Shown here piece after piece: positions 33,175 to 38,914 of a stretch of DNA of 38,914 nucleotides; positions within the stretch are counted from its first letter, which is position 1, and each line of letters starts with the position of its first letter. The stretch lies in assembly GCA_027452005.1 (NCBI GenBank), contig DAIDHF010000023.1, positions 1 through 38,914 on the forward strand, given 5' to 3'. Source of the stretch: Acidimicrobiales bacterium. GTDB lineage: Bacteria; Actinomycetota; Acidimicrobiia; Acidimicrobiales; JAKAVM01. The position numbers and the translations under genes are program-made. The notes under the pieces were generated by a model that saw only the letters and a list, made by a program, of their open reading frames with translations, did not search any database and had not been told where the DNA came from.

Positions 33175-35007
33175 ATGTTGGCTAGGGCTAAATTTTCAAG
33201 GCGCCTGGGGGTAACTGGATTGGCAGCAGTCTTGGTGGTGGTTGGCGGGTTAGGCCTGGGGGCCGCCTTTGCCGGAAGCACGGGTCCGACCTGGGGATCA
33301 GCTATAAACCTGGACGAATCGGCCACTGCTCCGGCTATTGTGGGTCTCTCGTGTGTCTCGACGTCGTGGTGTCTGGCAGCTAACGGACTAGGTCAAGGAT
33401 TTGGCTTTAACGCAACCTCGTGGTCGTCGTCAGCCCAGGTCGACTCAAACGGGACTAACGGGAGTGGTGCCACGGTGACAGCTCTTTCATGTACCTCGAC
33501 AACCTTCTGTGCCGCATCCGATGATAGTGGGTATGCAACCGTGTTTAACGGGACCTCCTGGAGCACGCCAGCCCTCCTAGATGGGTCTGGGACCTCGGGG
33601 AACTCGACCGTTGAGATCTCTTCGGTGTCATGTGCAAGTGGACCGGGTATGACCTTCGGTCAGAATATTACGATCTGCTGGGCGGTAGATGTAAACGGAC
33701 TTGGCTTTGAGTACAGTTCATCCACCCAGACCTGGTCGTCAGGTGTCCAGGTCGTACCCAAGCCGAATAGCACAAATGGTTGGTCGAAAGAGCCCGCACT
33801 CACCTCGGTTTCATGCCCGTCGACCGGTTTCTGTGTGGCCGTGGACAACGGACAGAACGGGACCGCTAACGAAGGAGACGCCTACACCTGGGACGGTACG
33901 TCCTGGAGTGCCCCAAGTCCGATCGACACCCAAAACGGTGGTGGATCCCAACTGAACGGGGTCTCATGTACGAGTACCTCGTTCTGTGTGGCCGTGGGCA
34001 ATGCCGGGGAGGTACTCTCCTACAACGGGACCACCTGGTCCTCGCCACAGGTCGTCGACGACCAGTCCCCACTCAGTGAGATCTCATGCGCTTCCACCAC
34101 CTTGTGCGTGGCCACGATCAACGCGGCAAACTCTGATCCTCAACTCGGTGGTGTGGTGGTCGATCAGGGTGGTACCTGGGCGAGTCCCCAAATGATCGAC
34201 ATCGCCTCGAACGCTGGCGAGAGGGATTTTGCGTCTGTTACGTGCCCGTCGACAACGTTCTGTGTAGCAGGGGATCACTTCGGAGACCTCTACTACCTGG
34301 GAACCCCCGGTTCGACAACGACGACCACTGCGGCCCCGGCTTCGGGACCCGGCTACTGGCTGCTGGGTGCCGACGGAACCGTGTACCCGTTCGGATCTGG
34401 TAAGAACGTAACCGGGGACGCGACCAACGCGGCAGGGGCTGCGGTAGCTATTACCTCTACCCCCGACGGGTTGGGCTACTGGGTCGCCCTGGCCAATGGG
34501 ACCTTGGATAACTTTGGTGATGCCCCGGCCCTTACCGTGTCAGGTTCGGTGACCGCGGGAAGTGTAGTGGCAATTGCCTCGACCAAAGACGGCAAGGGGC
34601 TCTGGATGGCAACCTCGGGAGGACAGGTCTTGGTGGCGGGCGATGCTACAAGTTACGGCTCGCCGGCCCAGTCGGGGATCAACTTAGCCAAGGGGGTCGT
34701 AGCCATGACCGTCACGGCCGACGGAAAAGGGTACTGGTTACTCGGAGGCGACGGTGGGGTCTTCTCTTACGGAGACGCCAGCTTCTTTGGGTCCTCAGGC
34801 CAGATCAACCCGGGCGCCCCAGCCGGGGGTTCAAACTCATTTGTCCCCAATAAGCCGATCACGGCGATCGTGGCCACGGCAACTGGGAAGGGATACTGGA
34901 TGGTCGGGGCCGACGGCGGAGTGTTTGCCTTTGGCGACGCCGGGTTCGTGGGGTCCCTGGGCGGGGGCAACACGTCAAGTCCAATCGTTGGGTTCGCCCC
35001 GGTTTAG
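33175..35007 (+). CDS. Secreted/cell-surface repeat protein (beta-propeller-like)
   Basis: A 610-aa exported protein. The signal peptide covers about 1-33 (LGVTGLAAVLVVVGGLGLGAAFAG). The N-terminal half has at least six repeats of the form (L/V/I)SC-x-S-T-x-(F/W/L)-C-x-A, each with two cysteines, probably one disulfide per blade. After a Ser/Thr linker (TTTTTAAPA) come repeats of GYW(L/M)xGADGxVxxFGxA. I know the second repeat type from many actinobacterial surface proteins, but not its function. ATG 33175 is chosen for AGGAGG 6 nt upstream. Ligand or adhesion roles are plausible, unproven. Confidence 0.85.
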   Translation: MLARAKFSRRLGVTGLAAVLVVVGGLGLGAAFAGSTGPTWGSAINLDESATAPAIVGLSCVSTSWCLAANGLGQGFGFNATSWSSSAQVDSNGTNGSGATVTALSCTSTTFCAASDDSGYATVFNGTSWSTPALLDGSGTSGNSTVEISSVSCASGPGMTFGQNITICWAVDVNGLGFEYSSSTQTWSSGVQVVPKPNSTNGWSKEPALTSVSCPSTGFCVAVDNGQNGTANEGDAYTWDGTSWSAPSPIDTQNGGGSQLNGVSCTSTSFCVAVGNAGEVLSYNGTTWSSPQVVDDQSPLSEISCASTTLCVATINAANSDPQLGGVVVDQGGTWASPQMIDIASNAGERDFASVTCPSTTFCVAGDHFGDLYYLGTPGSTTTTTAAPASGPGYWLLGADGTVYPFGSGKNVTGDATNAAGAAVAITSTPDGLGYWVALANGTLDNFGDAPALTVSGSVTAGSVVAIASTKDGKGLWMATSGGQVLVAGDATSYGSPAQSGINLAKGVVAMTVTADGKGYWLLGGDGGVFSYGDASFFGSSGQINPGAPAGGSNSFVPNKPITAIVATATGKGYWMVGADGGVFAFGDAGFVGSLGGGNTSSPIVGFAPV

Positions 35008-35013
35008 ACGGAC

Positions 35014-35427
35014 TTGGGTTCGGTAAGCCAGGGCCGGGGTTCGGTTCGCCGTTACGTGATAATCGAGTCCGCACCCAGAAACGTTTGGGACTACATTGGC
35101 GAACCCGACCGCTTAGTCGAATGGTTTGACGGGATCGTGGAATCTTCGACGTCTGACAACCAGAGAACCATCACGACTAGAGCGGGATTTTCAATTCCCG
35201 AAGAGATAGTTACCTGCGACCGAACTCAGTACAGGTTCCAGTACAAGATCGTGGCCCCGTTTGTAAGGGATCACCTGTCTACGATTGACGTGTTTGAGCT
35301 AGGTGACGAGCGGTCGTTGGTATCATACTCGTGTGACTGCGACCCGGCTACCATGGCCTTAATAATTGCCGGTGCTGGTGAGAGTGCACTTAGAAACCTA
35401 AAGGCCCTCATAGAGAACGAGGGCTAA
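35014..35427 (+). CDS. SRPBCC (START/cyclase-like) family protein
   Basis: A 137-aa helix-grip protein. The N-terminal strand and WxxIxxP.R..EWFDGI segment (about residues 26-41), the central antiparallel strands and the C-terminal helix (AGAGESALRNLKALIENEG) fit the polyketide cyclase/dehydrase group that binds hydrophobic ligands. The start is uncertain: TTG 35014 is the furthest, and GTG 35056 would leave a more usual N-terminus. The sulfatase start codon begins 1 bp after its stop, so the two genes are probably one operon. Ligand unknown. Confidence 0.8.
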   Translation: MGSVSQGRGSVRRYVIIESAPRNVWDYIGEPDRLVEWFDGIVESSTSDNQRTITTRAGFSIPEEIVTCDRTQYRFQYKIVAPFVRDHLSTIDVFELGDERSLVSYSCDCDPATMALIIAGAGESALRNLKALIENEG

Positions 35428-35428
35428 G

Positions 35429-36973
35429 GTGGGCCGGAAGATTCTGTTCGTGACAACCGACCAGCAGAGATATGACACTCTCGGGTGCAACGGGGGCAAG
35501 ATTGCCCGGACACCGGTGGTAGACTCTCTGGCGGCCTCCGGGTACGTGTACTCACGAGCCGTACCCCAGTCGGTCGTGTGCATGCCATCGCGCTCGACCA
35601 TGCTAACTGGTCAGCATCCCACGACGCACGGGGTCTGGATGAACGGGGTCCCCTTGCCCGAGGACGCCCCATCTGTTGCCCGGGTCCTTCAAGGTGTCGG
35701 CTATAGGACAGCTCTTATTGGAAAGGCCCACTTTGAACCCTACCTAGATCCGTTCTTGAGATTTTATGAGAACGCCCTGGCACCTTCTACCCGAGTAGAT
35801 AGCGGCGTGGATCACCGTGGATTTGACCACCTCGAGTTCGCTACCCACGGGGCCGTGGGACCACTCCACTACGCCCGGTGGTTGTCGACGAACCACCCGG
35901 AAGCCCTGGCGGGATTCTACCCGGTACTGGACGGGGACTTTCAGGTCAACGCCCAGGGAGGCGGGGACACCGGTGCCCCTCAGGTTCACGTGAATCCAAT
36001 ACCCACAGAGTGGTATCACACAGACTGGGTGGCCAGTCGGACCATAGCCTGGCTGTCGGCTCTAGAAGCTGACTCGGACTGGTTTTGTTGGATGAGCTTT
36101 CCAGACCCCCATCACCCCTGGGACCCCCCGAAATCTGAACTCGGGCGAGTTAGCTGGAAAGACGTGCCCCTTCCGGAGGGCTATATAACTTCACCCGAAG
36201 AGCGCGAGAAAGTCCTGGTCGAAAAGCCTAGGCACTGGAAGATGTGGTATGACGGGACCCTGGTTACCAATTACGAGGCCCCGGCTAAGTGGGTCCCGGC
36301 GACTCTCACCGAAGATCAGGTTCGAGAAATAAACGCCCTAAATGCCATTGAGTGCGAACTTATTGACGAGGCCCTTGGACGTGTACTGGGGTGTATAGAA
36401 GACCGGGGATGGTCTGGGGAGGTAGACGTTATATTTACAACCGATCACGGTGAGTTTCAGGGGGACTACGGGTTATTATTCAAGGGCCCCTACCACGTGG
36501 ACTCTCTAATGAGACTCCCCCTGGTTTGGCGCCCGGCTCGGGACGTAGAGCCCAGTCCGTCTCGAATAGACCTACCGGTTGGTCTAATAGATCTGGCCCC
36601 GACATTTTGCTCGATTGCCGGGACCCAAGTACCCGAGTGGATGGACGGGAAGCCCCTTCCCGTGTCCAATCAAGATGGCCTCGAACGCGGTTTTAGTCAG
36701 GTTCTCACCGAGTGGGACAGTGAGCTTTTTGGGGAGTCGGTCTATATTAGGACTATTACCAAAGACAACTGGGTGCTCTCCAGTTATCTTGCCTCAACCC
36801 TCTACGAGGGAACTGAGGGTGAGTTCTATAACCTTTCTGACGACCCACTCCAACAGCGTAACCTGTGGAGTGACCCGGGATATCGGTCGATCAGACAAGA
36901 CCTGGCCGACCTGCTCGTAGCTTCCCAGCCCAAGGCTCACCCAACCCGGATCCCCCTTCAGGCCCCGGTATAG
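35429..36973 (+). CDS. Type I sulfatase (formylglycine-dependent)
   Basis: A 514-aa sulfatase/alkaline-phosphatase-superfamily hydrolase. The FGly motif is C-M-P-S-R with Cys51 (VVCMPSRSTMLTGQ), and the N-terminal metal site is TTDQQRYDTLG. GKAHF supplies the conserved Lys/His, and the second metal site is FTTDHGEFQGDYG. No signal peptide, so it is probably cytoplasmic. The GTG start is 1 bp after the SRPBCC stop. It needs a formylglycine-generating enzyme, none of which is in the window. The substrate (sulfate ester or possibly phosphonate/phosphate ester) cannot be read from sequence. Confidence 0.92.
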   Translation: MGRKILFVTTDQQRYDTLGCNGGKIARTPVVDSLAASGYVYSRAVPQSVVCMPSRSTMLTGQHPTTHGVWMNGVPLPEDAPSVARVLQGVGYRTALIGKAHFEPYLDPFLRFYENALAPSTRVDSGVDHRGFDHLEFATHGAVGPLHYARWLSTNHPEALAGFYPVLDGDFQVNAQGGGDTGAPQVHVNPIPTEWYHTDWVASRTIAWLSALEADSDWFCWMSFPDPHHPWDPPKSELGRVSWKDVPLPEGYITSPEEREKVLVEKPRHWKMWYDGTLVTNYEAPAKWVPATLTEDQVREINALNAIECELIDEALGRVLGCIEDRGWSGEVDVIFTTDHGEFQGDYGLLFKGPYHVDSLMRLPLVWRPARDVEPSPSRIDLPVGLIDLAPTFCSIAGTQVPEWMDGKPLPVSNQDGLERGFSQVLTEWDSELFGESVYIRTITKDNWVLSSYLASTLYEGTEGEFYNLSDDPLQQRNLWSDPGYRSIRQDLADLLVASQPKAHPTRIPLQAPV

Positions 36974-37361
36974 CTGGGTGTTGAAACTTCGGGGTGCTCG
37001 TCCGCGAGGTTTTCTTCAAGTTCGAACTCTCCGCAATCAACTCATCCAAATCTCGCAGGTCATCGCCTAGGACTGAATTGGCGTGTTTGATCGCTTGGCC
37101 GAGTTGTTCTGAACCCTCTAATCCGGCGACCTTCAGGAATATTCTCCAGAGATCGCGGTCGTAGAGGGTTCCACTGAGACCGTGAAAGACGGCCCAATGC
37201 GCACCGTCGGTACGGAACCTGTCAACTCTTTTGAGGCACTTGTCCTCTCCGGCGGTCCAGGGGACGGTGCGCGTAGAGACGGACCAGCCGGACGAGGTTT
37301 CGTCGAGAGCATCGGCTGTTCGATTGCCGTCATTTTGTGATTCAGAAACCGTATCGGTCAT
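36974..37361 (-). other. Doubtful open frame, possible chimeric gene remnant
   Basis: An open frame runs on the minus strand from ATG 37361 to 36891, overlapping the sulfatase tail by 83 bp. Residues about 41-50 (KCLKRVDRFRT) are encoded by the IS-end-like sequence at 37209-37241. The following part (GLSGTLYDRDLWRIFLKVAG, LRDLDELIAES) looks protein-like, while the final 45 residues are antisense to the sulfatase. No ribosome-binding site. Probably a decayed or chimeric gene; function unknown. Confidence 0.35.
37209..37241 (-). repeat. Solo right-end relic of the IS3-like element
   Basis: 33 nt match, on the opposite strand, the right end of the second IS copy (30654-30686) at 31 positions, including GGTACGGAACC beyond the inverted repeat. 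Internal IS sequence is absent. It marks a further past insertion or recombination point. Confidence 0.75.
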
Positions 37362-37527
37362 GGCCCGATAGTCAAGCAGGGCGCGTCTGGGTGAATCCTG
37401 TTACCAGTCGGCTGTTCTCGGAGAATTCACCGGCTCTCGACAGAGCTCGATCGTGTGAATACGCTCCGGGTTGGAAAACATCCCTACGTCCTGCACCTCG
37501 AGTTGTCGCTCGATACTGACCGCTCCA
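37362..37527. other. Non-coding gap
   Basis: About 165 bp upstream of the doubtful frame and downstream of the last gene (transcribed leftward). No gene or convincing terminator seen. Confidence 0.4.
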
Positions 37528-38748
37528 TCATTGAGGTGTCCGAGCTTCCAATCGAGCGATCACCTGCCCTACGAATGCGGGAGGTTGCTCGGCAGCAACG
37601 ATCGTGCTGATCTGGTCGCGGACCTGATCCTCCATGCCCGCCGCCAATGCAGCACTCATGGTGTACTCGTACGCCATTGCCACGTCCGCACTGGTGACTT
37701 CGTAGCCGTAGCCTGAGGCGAGCCAGTGGAGGGAGAGAATTCCGGAACCCACGGCGAACGCAGGTCGCTTCTCGGCAAAGTCGCGCGCGGCACGTGCCAA
37801 GGTCTTGGGATCGCAAGGACTCCGGCCAGCAAGAGCAAGGGCTTCGTCGAAGAGCCCGGCGTCCTTCGCGGCGGCGAACCATTTCGCCTCTTGACCGGGG
37901 GTGGTCTCCACGAGATCTGCCAGAAGCTCCGCGGGTTTCTTGTGGGGGTACTTCTTGGCAACGGCCCGGAATGTCGCGAGGAAAGTTCCTCTCCGCCCGG
38001 CTGAAAGTCCATAGCGGCCGTACGCCTCCTCGATGAGCCCGGAGGACAGGAGTATCTCTTCGCAAATCGAGTCGACCGCGTAGTCCGACGTCCACCTGTT
38101 CCGGCAGGACTCCGCATAGCGAATCGCCTCGGACTTCTTCCCCATTGCAGCGAGGGACTTGACCGCCCAGACCTTGTAATCCCAGAGTGCATCGACCTGG
38201 AGGATGTCAATAATCTCTTCGTAGCGCCCGGCAGAATAGAGCGCGCTCAGGCACGCACATGTTCCGTGGAAAAAACCGTGAAGAGACGGGTCGGGACTGA
38301 GCGCCATGCGGGTGGTGTCCACCAAGCGGTCCGCCCATTCGGAGGCACACTCGGGCGAAGCGCACAGCTCTCCCCAGTGGTCGGTGAGCCTCTCAATGTA
38401 GGGAATCCGGTCCTCCTCATGGGCTTTCCAGAGGCGATCGAGCCACTTGGAGCGCGTCGCTCTGTCCGCGGGCGCCGCCGCGATAATCGAGGCAAGCTCC
38501 TCGATAGCGTGATAGACCGCGGTGCCGATCGCCCCCGAAGAACTATCGACCTGTTCGAGAGCCGGCGAGACGCGTTCGAGGAATACCACCGCCCCGTCGG
38601 CAGCGTTGACAGGGTCGCGTCGGGCAACACCTTTGATTTCCTTCACCGCCTCCTTGACCCGCTGGACAGCCGGCTGGGAATGCCAACCGAACGCGTTGCG
38701 CCGAAAACGGGCCTTAAACTGCCATTGGTGGTTGGCCGAGGTGGTCAA
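37528..38748 (-). CDS. Uncharacterised helical-repeat protein
   Basis: A 406-aa soluble, mostly alpha-helical protein with TPR-like pairs (for example GRYEEIIDILQVDALWDYKVWAVKSL and the SGLIEEAYGRYGLSAG region), no signal or membrane segment. The N-terminus (SANHQWQFKARFRRNAFGWHS) is followed by a helical array to the end. I have the impression of a widespread hypothetical-protein family but cannot name it with certainty. The start is TTG 38748 without a clear Shine-Dalgarno. Codon use is GC-rich and unlike the core genes, consistent with a separate acquisition. No functional neighbours. Confidence 0.75.
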   Translation of the reverse strand: MTTSANHQWQFKARFRRNAFGWHSQPAVQRVKEAVKEIKGVARRDPVNAADGAVVFLERVSPALEQVDSSSGAIGTAVYHAIEELASIIAAAPADRATRSKWLDRLWKAHEEDRIPYIERLTDHWGELCASPECASEWADRLVDTTRMALSPDPSLHGFFHGTCACLSALYSAGRYEEIIDILQVDALWDYKVWAVKSLAAMGKKSEAIRYAESCRNRWTSDYAVDSICEEILLSSGLIEEAYGRYGLSAGRRGTFLATFRAVAKKYPHKKPAELLADLVETTPGQEAKWFAAAKDAGLFDEALALAGRSPCDPKTLARAARDFAEKRPAFAVGSGILSLHWLASGYGYEVTSADVAMAYEYTMSAALAAGMEDQVRDQISTIVAAEQPPAFVGQVIARLEARTPQ

Positions 38749-38914
38749 CGATTGACTCTCGCGCGGGCGGGCAGGTTCATGTTCGGACCGTGACGGACCG
38801 TGAGTATCCCGGACCCTGGTGAATCATCCCCAGCCCGGCCACACAGATTGCATCGGATGCAGCGATCCCCGCGAGAACCGATGCACTGGCTCGCTAACCG
38901 TGAGCGGCGCACCT
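38749..38914. other. Upstream region of the last gene, window edge
   Basis: No gene visible. Two perfect tandem copies of CGGACCGTGA lie at 38784-38793 and 38794-38803, about 40 bp upstream of the start of the minus-strand gene, a possible regulatory repeat. Confidence 0.45.

Overview
The window reads as a chromosomal segment from an actinomycete (Actinomycetota), probably near Acidimicrobiia; the class is inferred. Supporting traits are an MtrA/MtrB-type two-component system next to a GerMN protein, a wax ester synthase/diacylglycerol acyltransferase, a nearly complete set of ethylmalonyl-CoA-pathway genes, many GTG/TTG starts, several apparently leaderless genes, and a secreted protein with the GYW..DGGVFxFG repeats common in that group. 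The core is moderately GC-rich with short intergenic gaps. Three accessory blocks differ from it in base composition.

Region 1 (1-4750), AT-richer than the core, is a complete type II-C CRISPR-Cas locus: the end of a 36-nt repeat array, cas2, cas1 and cas9 (1045 aa, all RuvC and HNH catalytic residues present), and a compact tracrRNA on the opposite strand. The tracrRNA matches the array through a 13-nt plus 7-nt anti-repeat and ends in a strong terminator. The locus abuts the 3' end of a tRNA-Ser gene, a classic integration position.

Region 2 (4758-24789) is ordinary core chromosome: two tRNA-Ser genes, tRNA-Val, SRP RNA, tadA, dnaX-recR (no ybaB between them), and the mtrA/mtrB-like operon. 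Central carbon genes are interspersed: thiolase, crotonyl-CoA carboxylase/reductase, methylmalonyl-CoA epimerase, ethylmalonyl-CoA mutase, and an acyl-CoA carboxylase beta subunit with a small coupled partner. Together these suggest assimilation of acetyl-CoA or fatty acids via the ethylmalonyl-CoA pathway. A wax ester synthase suggests neutral-lipid storage.

Region 3 (24790-30690), directly 3' of tRNA-Val, is a foreign, GC-richer sulfur operon. It encodes an ArsR-rhodanese fusion, a 25-aa peptide, a SHOCT membrane protein, a DsrE-like protein, a sulfide:quinone-reductase-like flavoprotein and a cysteine desulfurase. The operon is bracketed by two near-identical direct copies of a decayed IS3-like element. 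The right end of the first copy supplies a TTGACG -35 exactly 17 bp from a TATAAT -10, and an 8-bp inverted repeat overlaps the predicted transcription start. The operon therefore appears to run from an IS-hybrid promoter under its own ArsR-type repressor.

Region 4 (30744-38914) is accessory: a GH5-type glycosidase, a frameshifted fragment and an intact copy of a secreted repeat protein, an SRPBCC protein, an FGly-type sulfatase, a solo IS-end relic, and an uncharacterised helical protein of different codon style.
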